A stretch of DNA of 64,000 bases, taken from contig NC_009659.1 in assembly GCF_000013625.1 (NCBI RefSeq), forward strand, positions 372,001 through 436,000. Direction: 5' to 3'. Positions 50,453 to 61,349 of the stretch are shown piece by piece. This DNA is from Janthinobacterium sp. Marseille (lineage in GTDB: Bacteria > Pseudomonadota > Gammaproteobacteria > Burkholderiales > Burkholderiaceae_D). Numbering within the stretch: the stretch's first letter is position 1; each line of letters starts with the position of its first letter. The notes beneath the pieces were generated by a model. It made no database searches. It was not told the origin of the DNA and worked only from the letters and a program-made list of their open reading frames with translations. Position numbers and translations under genes: made by a program.

Positions 50453-51871
50453 ATGAGACGTAATCGCAAAGCAAAAATCGTTGCTACCCTGGGCCCAGCA
50501 AGTGGTGATGTGGAAACCATCAGCGCATTGTTTGAAGCTGGCGTGGACATGTTCCGCTTCAACTTCAGCCATGGTTCGCACGAAGATCACCGCGCACGTC
50601 ACGAAATCGTGCGTAGCCTGGAAACCAAATACGGCCGTCCGGTTGCCATCCTCTGCGATCTGCAAGGTCCGAAGATTCGTCTGGGTACCTTCAATGGCGA
50701 TTCCGCTGTGTTGGCTGAAGGTTCACAATTCGTGCTCGACCGCGATCAGACCCCAGGTGATGCAACACGCGTTTACCTGCCACATCCTGAACTGTTCGCG
50801 GTTGTCAAAGCTGGTCAAAACCTGTTGTTTGATGACGGCAAAATTCGTGTTTCGATCGAAAGCAACTCGGGTGACCGCATCGTCACACGTGTGACTACGG
50901 GCGGCAAGATTTCGAACCGCAAAGGCGTCAACGTGCCAGACGCAATTCTGCCGATCCCTGCAATGACACCGAAAGATCTGGTTGATCTGGAATTTGCATT
51001 GTCGTTGGGCGTGGACTGGGTAGCTCTGTCGTTCGTGCAACAAGTTTCCGATATCGAAGATGCACGCAAGATCATCGGCGACCGCGCCCTGATTCAATCG
51101 AAGATCGAAAAACCAGCAGCAATGCTCGACATCGATGCGATCTGCAAAGCTTCCGACTCCGTCATGGTTGCTCGTGGTGATTTGGGTGTTGAACTGCCGA
51201 TCTCGCAAGTGCCGCGCGCTCAGAAAGAAATCATCCGTGTATCGCGTAAATACGGCCGTCCAACTATCGTTGCAACACACATGTTGGAATCGATGACCGA
51301 ATCGCCTATGCCAACCCGTGCAGAAGCATCGGACGTTGCCAACGCCATTTACGAAGGCGCAGATGCCGTGATGTTGTCTGCGGAATCGGCCAGCGGCAAG
51401 AACCCTGTTCGTGCCGTTCAAATGATGGACAGCATCATTAAAGAAGTGGAAAGCGATCCGGTCTACCGCACACTGCTGGATGCACAGCAAGTGACACCAC
51501 GTCCAACGGCGGAAGATGCAATCTGCAACGCCTTGCGTGACACCACGGCTGCGATCAAAGCCGTCGCTACTGTGACATATACCAAATCCGGTAGCACCAG
51601 CATGAGCGCTGCGCGTGTACGTCCGACCACGTCGATCCTGAGCATCACTCCAGAACTGAAGACCGCACGTCGTCTGGCATGGGTTTGGGGTATCCACTCG
51701 ATCGTTGGTGGCCAGGATGTTAAGTCTGTTGATGACATGGTCAGCGAAGCAGTGGCGGCCGCTGTGCATGAAGGTTTTGCCAAGAAGGGTGATTACATCG
51801 CTATCTCGGCTGGCTTGCCATTCGGCGAATCGGGTACAACCAACTTGTTGCACATCGCAACAGTTAAGTAA
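50453..51871 (+). CDS. pyk: Pyruvate kinase
   Basis: A 472-residue enzyme making pyruvate and ATP from phosphoenolpyruvate. It begins RRNRKAKIVATLGPAS. The signature with the catalytic Lys is ALIQSKIEKPAAM, then VARGDLGVELP; the MLESMTESPMPTRAEASDVANA block follows, and the C-terminal allosteric domain is complete. It closes the glyoxylate block. Confidence 0.95.
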   Translation: MRRNRKAKIVATLGPASGDVETISALFEAGVDMFRFNFSHGSHEDHRARHEIVRSLETKYGRPVAILCDLQGPKIRLGTFNGDSAVLAEGSQFVLDRDQTPGDATRVYLPHPELFAVVKAGQNLLFDDGKIRVSIESNSGDRIVTRVTTGGKISNRKGVNVPDAILPIPAMTPKDLVDLEFALSLGVDWVALSFVQQVSDIEDARKIIGDRALIQSKIEKPAAMLDIDAICKASDSVMVARGDLGVELPISQVPRAQKEIIRVSRKYGRPTIVATHMLESMTESPMPTRAEASDVANAIYEGADAVMLSAESASGKNPVRAVQMMDSIIKEVESDPVYRTLLDAQQVTPRPTAEDAICNALRDTTAAIKAVATVTYTKSGSTSMSAARVRPTTSILSITPELKTARRLAWVWGIHSIVGGQDVKSVDDMVSEAVAAAVHEGFAKKGDYIAISAGLPFGESGTTNLLHIATVK

Positions 51872-51890
51872 TACCTGAGTTGTAACAGTT

Positions 51891-51922
51891 TCTGGAAAAC
51901 AGCATGCTTGCCGTTTTCCAGA
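51891..51922. other. hairpin 1 downstream of pyk
   Basis: A perfect 10-bp stem (TCTGGAAAAC and its complement) with a 12-base loop that contains GCTTGCC. No T-run follows. The loop is complementary to hairpin 2. Confidence 0.75.
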
Positions 51923-51923
51923 A

Positions 51924-51973
51924 CTGACATGAATGGTTTGTTTCCCGATAGGCAAGCAAGCCATTCATGTCAG
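51924..51973. other. hairpin 2 downstream of pyk
   Basis: A 17-bp stem (13 perfect pairs CTGACATGAATGG with its complement, then TTTG/CAAG with one G-T pair) and a 16-base loop holding GGCAAG. GGCAAGC (51951-51957) is the exact complement of GCTTGCC in the loop of hairpin 1. Confidence 0.75.
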
Positions 51974-51983
51974 ATGTAAAAGT

Positions 51984-51997
51984 TTGACCCGGGTCAA
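51984..51997. promoter_or_regulatory. palindrome TTGACC-CG-GGTCAA upstream of thiC
   Basis: A perfect 14-bp palindrome. It resembles an FNR/CRP-family site (TTGAY-N4-RTCAA). Its centre lies about 31 bp before a possible -10 (CATAGA, 52019-52024), the spacing of a class II activator for the thiC transcript. Confidence 0.5.
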
Positions 51998-52062
51998 TTG
52001 ACGTAGTCGTTTTATTGCATAGACTCGCGTTGTAGTTTGTTGCACCCGTTGTAGAAGTAAAA

Positions 52063-52153
52063 AGCTAGGGGTCCTAGGCAGATGCATACCGCATCCCGCC
52101 GGGTGAGAAAAACCCTTGAACCTGATCTGGATAATGCCAGCGAAGGGAAGCTA
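52063..52153 (+). promoter_or_regulatory. TPP riboswitch (THI element)
   Basis: The conserved parts of the thiamine pyrophosphate aptamer are present in order: the P1/P2 region GGGGTCC at 52068-52074, GGGTGAGAA at 52111-52119 (usual CTGAGA here GTGAGA), ACCCTTGAACCTGATCTGG, ATAATGCCAGCGAAGGGAAG. It lies 125 bp before thiC. TPP binding represses thiC-thiS-thiG. Confidence 0.95.
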
Positions 52154-52211
52154 ACGAGAACGATGTCACATCAAGAATCCGCATTGCATCGCCCCACGAT
52201 GCCCTCCTTGA

Positions 52212-54394
<2,183 letters not shown>

Positions 54395-54468
54395 TGAATG
54401 AAGCAAATAGAAGGTAATCGCGAGCTTGTCTTCTATTTGCCGTTTAGGTATTTCACAGGAGTTACACC

Positions 54469-55266
54469 ATGAGTAGTCCGCATTTCGCCGACGAGCAACT
54501 GACGATCGCCGGCACCACCTACCGCTCCCGCCTGCTGGTAGGCAGTGGTAAATACAAAGACCTCGAACAGACCCGTGCCGCCAGCGAAGCCAGCGGAGCA
54601 CAAATCGTTACTGTCGCGATTCGCCGCGTCAATATCGGACAAGACCCGAATGCACCGAGCCTGCTTGATGTGCTGCCGCCATCCGAATACACCTTGTTGC
54701 CGAACTCGGCTGGTTGCTACAACGCGGCTGATGCGGTGTATACACTGCAACTGGGTCGTGAAATCCTCGGTGGCCACAAGTTGTGCAAACTCGAAGTGCT
54801 GGGCGATGAAAAGACCCTGTTCCCGAATATGCCGGAAACCCTGAAAGCAGCAGAAACGCTGGTCAAGGATGGCTTTGATGTGATGGTCTATTGCAGCGAT
54901 GATCCGATCCAGGCGCGCATGCTGGAAGACATTGGCTGCGCCGCCATCATGCCGTTGGCCTCGCTGATTGGTTCCGGCATGGGCATCCTCAATCCGTGGA
55001 ACCTGTCGCTCATCATTGAACAAAGCAAAGTCCCGGTCATCGTTGATGCCGGTGTTGGCACCGCTTCGGATGCGGCGATTGCCATGGAACTGGGTTGCGA
55101 CGGTGTACTGATGAACACCGCGATTGCCGGAGCGCAAGATCCGGTACGTATGGCGCATGCAATGAAATTGGGTATTGATGCAGGTCGCAATGCTTACCTG
55201 GCAGGTCGTATCGCCCGTAAATTCGCCGCTTCCCCATCGTCGCCGATGGCCGGACGCGTGGTGTAA
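54469..55266 (+). CDS. thiG: Thiazole synthase
   Basis: A 265-residue TIM-barrel enzyme that builds the thiamine thiazole from DXP, ThiS-thiocarboxylate and dehydroglycine. The Schiff-base Lys is in [17 protein letters not shown]; phosphate loops are SLIGSGMG and [27 protein letters not shown]. No thiO or thiE follows, so those steps are encoded elsewhere. It needs DXP, made by dxs at the start of the window. Confidence 0.95.
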   Translation: MSSPHFADEQLTIAGTTYRSRLLVGSGKYKDLEQTRAASEASGAQIVTVAIRRVNIGQDPNAPSLLDVLPPSEYTLLPNSAGCYNAADAVYTLQLGREILGGHKLCKLEVLGDEKTLFPNMPETLKAAETLVKDGFDVMVYCSDDPIQARMLEDIGCAAIMPLASLIGSGMGILNPWNLSLIIEQSKVPVIVDAGVGTASDAAIAMELGCDGVLMNTAIAGAQDPVRMAHAMKLGIDAGRNAYLAGRIARKFAASPSSPMAGRVV

Positions 55267-55379
55267 GGCGAGATTGGTGCGGAAGCCGGATTGGGCGTCC
55301 TTTTGCAAGTGATTGGCAGATAAAGCGATTATCGAATATCCTTGCTGCCTTCAACGTCTTCACAATAAAAGGATTTACC

Positions 55380-56357
55380 ATGCGCGCGATTGAGATTACT
55401 CAGCCAGGCCCACCAGATGTACTGAAGCTCTGCGAGCGTCCTATGCCGGAGCCGAAGGCTGGCGAGGTACTGATCAAGGTGCATGCGGCTGGTATTAACC
55501 GCCCCGACGTCTTGCAACGTACGGGCAATTATCCTGTGCCTAAGGGTGCTTCGGATTTGCCCGGCCTCGAAGTTGCCGGTGAAATCGTCGGTGGCGACCT
55601 GACTGGCAGTGGTTTCAAAATCGGCGACATGATTTGCGCACTGGCACAGGGTGGCGGTTACGCTGAATATTGCACGGCACCGGTCGAGCAATGCCTGCCT
55701 ATTCCGAAAGGCCTGGATGCAGTGGAAGCCGCGTCCTTGCCGGAAACCTTCTTCACCGTATGGAGCAATGTCTTTGATCGCGTCGGTTTGACTGGCGACG
55801 AAACATTGCTGGTACAGGGCGGTACTTCCGGTATCGGCGTCACGGCGATCCAGATCGCAACCGCACTTGGTCACCGTGTATTTGCAACGGCTGGCAGTGA
55901 TGATAAAGCACGTGCCTGTGAAGTGATGGGTGCTGAACGTGGCATCAACTACAAGACCGAAGATTTTGTTGAGATCGTTAAAGCGGCGACCGGCGGCAAA
56001 GGTGTCGACGTCATTCTGGATATGGTTGGCGGCGATTACGTACCGCGCGAAATTCGTTGCCTCGCCGATGATGGCCGTCTGGTCTTTATTGCACTGTTGG
56101 GTGGTAACAAGGCAGAAGTCAGCCTCGGGCAAATCCTGCTGCGCCGTTTGACGATTACCGGTTCGACCCTGCGTCCGCGTCCTGTTGCATTCAAGGCTGC
56201 AATCGCCAAGCAATTACGTGAACGTGTCTGGCCTTTGATTGAAGCGGGCAAGATCAAGCCGGTGATTTATCAAACCTTCCCATTGGAAGAAGCAGCGCAA
56301 GCGCATGCATTGATGGAAAGCAGCACGCATATCGGCAAAATTATCCTGAAGCTCTAA
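55380..56357 (+). CDS. NAD(P)H:quinone oxidoreductase, PIG3-like
   Basis: A 325-residue zinc-free medium-chain dehydrogenase. The GroES-like N-terminal domain includes KVHAAGINRPDVLQRTGNYP, and the Rossmann motif is LVQGGTSGIGVTAIQIA. No catalytic zinc cysteines are present. The family reduces quinones and enals with NADPH. Monocistronic, AAAAGGA before the start, terminator behind. Confidence 0.9.
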   Translation: MRAIEITQPGPPDVLKLCERPMPEPKAGEVLIKVHAAGINRPDVLQRTGNYPVPKGASDLPGLEVAGEIVGGDLTGSGFKIGDMICALAQGGGYAEYCTAPVEQCLPIPKGLDAVEAASLPETFFTVWSNVFDRVGLTGDETLLVQGGTSGIGVTAIQIATALGHRVFATAGSDDKARACEVMGAERGINYKTEDFVEIVKAATGGKGVDVILDMVGGDYVPREIRCLADDGRLVFIALLGGNKAEVSLGQILLRRLTITGSTLRPRPVAFKAAIAKQLRERVWPLIEAGKIKPVIYQTFPLEEAAQAHALMESSTHIGKIILKL

Positions 56358-56374
56358 GCTCGGTTTGGTTCGAT

Positions 56375-56414
56375 AAAAAGCCCGTCAATCTGAACAGAGT
56401 GACGGGCTTTTTTA
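56375..56414. terminator. bidirectional intrinsic terminator
   Basis: AAAAAGCCCGTCA and its complement with a 12-base loop and T-run, between the convergent quinone oxidoreductase and LysR genes. Confidence 0.92.
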
Positions 56415-56429
56415 ATGGGCTGCTGACAA

Positions 56430-57410
56430 TTATTTTTTGTTCTTGCCTGTCGTTTTCGCTGGCAGATTGCTTAATTGCTTGCCTGGTTTCGGGTTGTAGC
56501 GAATCAGGCGTTCAATCAGTTCAGGACCTTCATCCAGCAGGAAGTTTTTAAACGCTTGCGCGACAGGCGGCAGGCGTTTGTTTTTCCGGTGCACGATGTA
56601 CCAGTTCAGCATGACCGGGAAACCTTCGACATCCAGCACGGCCAGGCTGCCGGCCTGCAGTTCCAGGCTGATGGTGTGGGCCGACAGGAAGCTCACACCC
56701 ATGCCGGCGATCACTGCCTGTTTGATGGTCTCGGTACTGCGGATTTCCATTGCGACGTTGATATCGTTGATGCGATCGCCGAAGCCGTCTTCCATCGAAT
56801 GCCAGGTATCCGAGCCTTTTTCACGCACGACAAAGGGCTCCTGCATCAGCCTGCTCATTGGAATGTTTTTCTGCGATACCAATGGATGATCGGGTGCTGC
56901 CACGATCACGTAGGGATGCGGTGCAAACGCTTCGTTGATCGTATCCATATCGGTCGGCGGCCGCACCATAATCGCAATGTCGGTCAGATTGCTGGTCATC
57001 TGGTTCAGCAAGCCTTCGCGGTTATGTACCGACAGGTTCAGGGTCACGCCCTGGTGGCTGCGCGCAAATTCCACCAGCAGGCGCGGGAAGAAGTAATCGC
57101 CGGCGCTGATTACGGCTACGTTCAGCTTGCCGCCGGTGATGCCCTTGAACTGGGTCATCGCATCTTCCGCTTCCTGGAACTGCTGGATGATGGTGCGGCT
57201 GTAGTGCAATAATTCGGAGCCGCCGGGCGTCAGGTAGATTTTTTTCCCTAATTGTTCGAACAGGGCGAGGCCGGCGTGTTCCTCAAGCTTTTTGACCTGG
57301 GTGGAAACCGCTGGTTGAGTCAGGTGCAATTCTTCCGCAGCCCGCGAAAAGCTTAGATGGCGGGCGACCGTCTCAAAAACCTTCAATTGCCGGAGTGTTG
57401 CGTTCTTCAT
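56430..57410 (-). CDS. LysR-family regulator, CbbR-like
   Basis: A 326-residue LysR protein. The start TLRQLKVFETVARHLSFSRAAEELHLTQPAVSTQVKKLEE and the effector domain (NLSVHNREGLLNQM, AIMVRPP) resemble the CbbR/CfxR group, but no Calvin-cycle gene is here. The last 25 residues are Lys/Pro-rich and extra. It diverges from the small gene at 57555 and may control it or the sucCD-tctC block. Confidence 0.87.
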   Translation of the reverse strand: MKNATLRQLKVFETVARHLSFSRAAEELHLTQPAVSTQVKKLEEHAGLALFEQLGKKIYLTPGGSELLHYSRTIIQQFQEAEDAMTQFKGITGGKLNVAVISAGDYFFPRLLVEFARSHQGVTLNLSVHNREGLLNQMTSNLTDIAIMVRPPTDMDTINEAFAPHPYVIVAAPDHPLVSQKNIPMSRLMQEPFVVREKGSDTWHSMEDGFGDRINDINVAMEIRSTETIKQAVIAGMGVSFLSAHTISLELQAGSLAVLDVEGFPVMLNWYIVHRKNKRLPPVAQAFKNFLLDEGPELIERLIRYNPKPGKQLSNLPAKTTGKNKK

Positions 57411-57554
57411 GGCAGGAATAGTCGATGTATAAGCTAAAAGGAATCATTATGATTAAATACTTTAACTATGCCTAATCATTTTTTGCCCCTAAGATGCATT
57501 TAAGTTTAGAAAACAACGCTAAATGAGTACCAAAATTTAGACAGGAGACTTACT

Positions 57555-57890
57555 ATGTTCACAGCCGCGTTGGATCAATATTCTGCAGATGATGCAGCGG
57601 ATCTACATCGTAACGCTTATAACGCAGCGTTTTACGAACTCGGCTTGAGCTGGTATTGGGATGCGAACACCGACGATGATCTTGCCGTCGCCGCAGGTGG
57701 TCGCAAGCGTCTTCAACATTATCTGGAAACATGCCAAGCGCATCTCCTGAAAGTGTATGAAGCCGATTTCCTGATTGAAGCAATTCAAGCCGCCAAAGCA
57801 CGCTGCTATGAAACCATGACTGCCTCTGGAACCCGCGTAACACGCTCGGTGAACTGGGCTGAGTTTCAACGGGGCGAAGTAGGCGTTTGA
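57555..57890 (+). CDS. Small unknown protein divergent from lysR
   Basis: A 111-residue soluble, acidic and mainly helical protein that I do not recognise. It starts behind GGAG (57543-57546) and has a length and codon use consistent with a real gene. Notable is an aromatic patch AAFYELGLSWYWDANTDDD near residues 23-42 and a single cysteine pair far apart. It lies 144 bp from the LysR gene, in the position of that regulator's usual target. Confidence 0.7.
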   Translation: MFTAALDQYSADDAADLHRNAYNAAFYELGLSWYWDANTDDDLAVAAGGRKRLQHYLETCQAHLLKVYEADFLIEAIQAAKARCYETMTASGTRVTRSVNWAEFQRGEVGV

Positions 57891-58300
57891 GCACGGTATC
57901 CTTGTGGATTGTGTCATGACCTGACGCAATCGCAGTGGATGCAAGGCAATTTGACTGTGTACATCAATCTATCGGTTCGATGTTGCGCCGCGTCAAATTT
58001 GCAGCTCACTCCATTTGTTGTAACTGATAGCGAATTAATCTTCGCGCGATCGCCGTTTTCTTAATCGATTTTTGCATAAGTATGGTCGATTATGGGGCGG
58101 CAAGTATCGAATCTTAACCGTGGTCAAGGATAACGGGATACTCTTCTCGGACAATCCACGTCACCGTTAATTTCGATATAGCAGCAGTTAAAATAGCAGC
58201 TTTTTTGCTGGGAGCATCGACGGTTTTTGCGTGGATTCAAGCAAAAGAAAATTTATCGCAGCGTAAAGCTGCCAAAAATTGATTATCAACAAGGACGATC
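57891..58300 (+). other. long leader region before sucC
   Basis: 410 bp with no credible ORF. It contains a near-copy of the palindrome seen at 51984 (TTAACCGTGGTCAA, 58114-58127) and, ten bases on, a possible -10 GATACT (58137-58142). A small repeat AGCAGC...AGCAGCTTTTTTGCTG lies near 58182-58215. I cannot assign an RNA element. Confidence 0.4.
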
Positions 58301-59467
58301 ATGAATATCCACGAGTATCAAGGAAAAGAAATACTGCGTAAGTACGGTGTTACGACACCAAAAGGTTTCCCCTGTTTTTCCGTAGATGAAGCTGTTCAGG
58401 CTGCAGAAAAACTCGGCGGTAAAGTTTGGGTCGTGAAGGCACAGATTCACGCAGGTGGCCGTGGCAAAGGCGGCGGTGTCAAGGTTGCAAAATCGCTGGA
58501 CGAAGTGCGTAAATACGCAAACGACATCCTCGGCATGACGCTGGTAACACACCAAACCGGTCCTGAAGGCCGTCTGGTAAAGCGCTTGCTGATCGAAGAA
58601 GGCGCTGACATCAAAAAAGAACTGTACGTCGGCATGGTGGTCGATCGTGGCAGCCAACGCGTTGCCCTGATGGCATCCAGCGAAGGCGGCATGGACATCG
58701 AACACGTCGCTGAACATACTCCTGAGAAAATCCACAAGGTATTCATCGATCCAGTCAAAGGTTTGCTCGATAGCGAGGCTGACGACATCGCCCGCAAAAT
58801 CGGCGTACCAGAAGGTTCGATTGGCCAAGCACGTGCATTCATGCAAGGCCTGTACAAAGCATTCGACGAAACCGATGCATCGTTGGCTGAGATCAATCCA
58901 TTGATCGTTACCGGCGACGACCGTATCGTTGCACTCGACGCGAAATTCAACTTCGATTCGAACGCAATGTACCGTCATCCTGAAATCCAGGAAATGCGCG
59001 ATCTGGACGAAGAAGATCCAGCTGAAATCGAAGCATCGAAATTCGACCTGACCTACATCTCGCTCGACGGCAACATCGGCTGCCTGGTTAACGGCGCTGG
59101 CCTGGCTATGGCAACCATGGACGTCATCAAGCTGTACGGCGGTTCGCCAGCCAACTTCCTCGACGTAGGCGGCGGTGCTACGACTGAGAAAGTTACCGAA
59201 GCATTCAAGATCATGCTGAAAAACCCGGACATCAAAGCGATCCTGGTTAACATCTTCGGCGGCATCATGAAGTGCGACGTGATTGCGCAAGGCGTGATCG
59301 CTGCAGCAAAACAAGTTGATCTGACAGTTCCACTGGTCGTTCGTATGGCTGGTACCAATGAAGAACTGGGCAAGAAGATCCTGGCTGAATCGGGTCTTCC
59401 TATCATCACGGCAAACAACATGGCTGAAGCGGCTGAAAAAGTCGTCAACGCAGCACAGGGGAAATAA
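58301..59467 (+). CDS. sucC: Succinate-CoA ligase subunit beta
   Basis: A 388-residue ADP-forming subunit. The ATP-grasp domain starts [17 protein letters not shown] and has [19 protein letters not shown]; the CoA-ligase domain includes [27 protein letters not shown] and [11 protein letters not shown]. It is close to E. coli SucC, so a malate-CoA ligase reading is less likely. No sucAB or sdh genes are near. Confidence 0.92.
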   Translation: MNIHEYQGKEILRKYGVTTPKGFPCFSVDEAVQAAEKLGGKVWVVKAQIHAGGRGKGGGVKVAKSLDEVRKYANDILGMTLVTHQTGPEGRLVKRLLIEEGADIKKELYVGMVVDRGSQRVALMASSEGGMDIEHVAEHTPEKIHKVFIDPVKGLLDSEADDIARKIGVPEGSIGQARAFMQGLYKAFDETDASLAEINPLIVTGDDRIVALDAKFNFDSNAMYRHPEIQEMRDLDEEDPAEIEASKFDLTYISLDGNIGCLVNGAGLAMATMDVIKLYGGSPANFLDVGGGATTEKVTEAFKIMLKNPDIKAILVNIFGGIMKCDVIAQGVIAAAKQVDLTVPLVVRMAGTNEELGKKILAESGLPIITANNMAEAAEKVVNAAQGK

Positions 59468-59469
59468 GC

Positions 59470-60345
59470 ATGTCAATCCTGATCAATAAAGACACTAAAG
59501 TTATCACCCAAGGTATCACTGGTAAAACCGGTCAGTTCCATACCAAGATGTGTATCGAATACGCAAACGGTAAAAACTGTTTCGTTGCTGGCGTGAACCC
59601 TAAAAAAGCTGGCGAATCGTTCGAAGGCGTGCCTATCTACGGTTCCGTCGCTGAAGCGAAAGCTGAAACAGGTGCAACCGTTTCGGTTATCTATGTTCCG
59701 CCTCCGTTTGCAGCTGCTGCAATCGACGAAGCAGTTGATGCCGGCGTTGATCTGGTTATCTGCATTACCGAAGGTATCCCGGTCCGCGACATGATCCGCA
59801 CCAAGCAACGCATGGAAGGCAAGAAAACCCTGTTGCTCGGACCTAACTGCCCAGGCCTGATTACACCTGATGAAATCAAGATCGGCATCATGCCAGGCCA
59901 CATCCACAAGAAAGGCCGTATCGGCGTTGTTTCCCGTTCCGGTACCTTGACCTACGAAGCAGCTGGTCAACTGGCTGAATTCGGCTTGGGTCAATCGACC
60001 GTGGTTGGTATTGGCGGCGACCCAGTCAGCGGCCTGAAGCACATCGACGTGCTGCGCATGTTCAATGACGATCCTGATACCGACGCAGTCATCATGGTTG
60101 GTGAAATCGGTGGCGACGCAGAAGAAACCTGCGCACGCTGGATCAAAGACAACATGAAAAAACCGGTTGTCGGCTTCATCGCTGGTGTTACCGCTCCTGC
60201 AGGCAAACGTATGGGCCACGCTGGCGCGATCATCTCCGGCGGCAAAGGTACAGCGCAAGAGAAACTGGCTGTGATGGAAGCGTGCGGCATCAAAGTAACG
60301 CGCAATCCAGCTGAAATGGGCCGTTTGTTGAAATCGGTTCTGTAA
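59470..60345 (+). CDS. sucD: Succinate-CoA ligase subunit alpha
   Basis: A 291-residue subunit carrying the phosphohistidine in [17 protein letters not shown] (about 245). The CoA-binding start is [14 protein letters not shown], and [10 protein letters not shown] is the SucD form of the loop. It begins two bases after sucC. A perfect palindrome follows the stop. Confidence 0.93.
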   Translation: MSILINKDTKVITQGITGKTGQFHTKMCIEYANGKNCFVAGVNPKKAGESFEGVPIYGSVAEAKAETGATVSVIYVPPPFAAAAIDEAVDAGVDLVICITEGIPVRDMIRTKQRMEGKKTLLLGPNCPGLITPDEIKIGIMPGHIHKKGRIGVVSRSGTLTYEAAGQLAEFGLGQSTVVGIGGDPVSGLKHIDVLRMFNDDPDTDAVIMVGEIGGDAEETCARWIKDNMKKPVVGFIAGVTAPAGKRMGHAGAIISGGKGTAQEKLAVMEACGIKVTRNPAEMGRLLKSVL

Positions 60346-60357
60346 TAAGTAGTCCTG

Positions 60358-60381
60358 ACACTCCCCATGCATGGGGAGTGT
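60358..60381. repeat. 24-bp perfect palindrome after sucD
   Basis: Arms ACACTCCCCATG and CATGGGGAGTGT match perfectly with no spacer, 13 bp after the sucD stop. Read as RNA it forms a strong hairpin with a four-base loop but has no T-run (TATCCC follows), so it may be a weak terminator or an mRNA 3'-end stabiliser. Confidence 0.75.
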
Positions 60382-60562
60382 TATCCCTACAGCAAATACC
60401 CGGTGTTTGCTTTAGAGATAGTTAGCAAATGCAAATGAAGTAGATGCCGCAAGTGCGCGTATGCGCACCGGAATGTGATCGCGCCATAGCGCTGGTCTGC
60501 CGTTGGTTCTGCTGCTTGCCTTTGGTAACAGTACAAGTTTCGAAATCTTAAGAAAGCAAAAA

Positions 60563-61330
60563 ATGTCAAAACGTTGGGTACGGTTTAGTCACGCAGGTAA
60601 CACTCAGTTCGGTACGCTTGAAGGCGACAACATTCAGGTTCATACCGGCGACATGTACGCTAACCCGGTTAAAACAGACACCGTGTTGAATATCAACGAC
60701 GTTAAAGTCCTGATGCCGGCACAACCTACCAAAATCATCGCTATGTGGAACAACTTCCACGAACTGGCGAAGAAATTGAACCTGGCAGATCCAGCAGAAC
60801 CGCTGTACCTGATCAAGGCACCTAACTCTTACCTGAACCCGGGTGAAACCATCCAGAAGCCGCCTACAGACGACAAAGTCGTTTTCGAAGGCGAGCTCGG
60901 TATCGTTATCGGCAAAACTGCTAAAGCAGTGTCGGAAGCGGATGCGATGGATTATGTCTTTGGTTACACCGTTGCAAACGACGTTACCGTTGCAACTATC
61001 CTGAATCGTGATGAATCGTTTGCACAATGGGTGCGCGCAAAAGGTTTGGATACCTTCTGCCCATTCGGCCCAACGATTGCTACCGACCTGGATCCGACCA
61101 CATTGGTTGTTAAAACTGTCCTCAACGGCGATGTTCGTCAAAACTATCCAATTAGCGATATGCGTTTCTCGACGCAGCAATTGGTCAGCATGATTTCCGC
61201 CGATATGACGCTGTTCCCAGGCGACATCATCCTGTGCGGCACCTCGGTAGGTGTCGGCTCGATGAAGCCGGGTAGCGTCGTGGAAGTTGAGATTGCCGGC
61301 ATTGGCAAGCTCACAAATGATTTTAAATAA
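60563..61330 (+). CDS. Fumarylacetoacetate hydrolase family protein
   Basis: A 255-residue FAH-family enzyme. The metal-binding acids are in VVFEGELGIVIGK (E-x-E) with a later Asp in GYTVANDVTVATILNRDESF; FAQWVRAKGLDTFCPFGP and ILCGTSVGVGSMKPGSVVEVEIAGIG complete the fold. Relatives hydrolyse or decarboxylate 2-keto or acylpyruvate acids. The substrate here is unknown; context of sucCD and a TctC-like binding protein suggests an imported organic acid. Confidence 0.88.
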   Translation: MSKRWVRFSHAGNTQFGTLEGDNIQVHTGDMYANPVKTDTVLNINDVKVLMPAQPTKIIAMWNNFHELAKKLNLADPAEPLYLIKAPNSYLNPGETIQKPPTDDKVVFEGELGIVIGKTAKAVSEADAMDYVFGYTVANDVTVATILNRDESFAQWVRAKGLDTFCPFGPTIATDLDPTTLVVKTVLNGDVRQNYPISDMRFSTQQLVSMISADMTLFPGDIILCGTSVGVGSMKPGSVVEVEIAGIGKLTNDFK

Positions 61331-61349
61331 TAGTGGCGAGGTATAGAGT

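Noticed and set aside
58301..60345. sucCD read as malate-CoA ligase (mtkAB)
   Set aside because: The SucD loops read TEGIP and GPNCPG as in succinate-CoA ligase, whereas the malate enzyme as I recall it has TDGIP and GPNCAG. No other serine-cycle gene is nearby.
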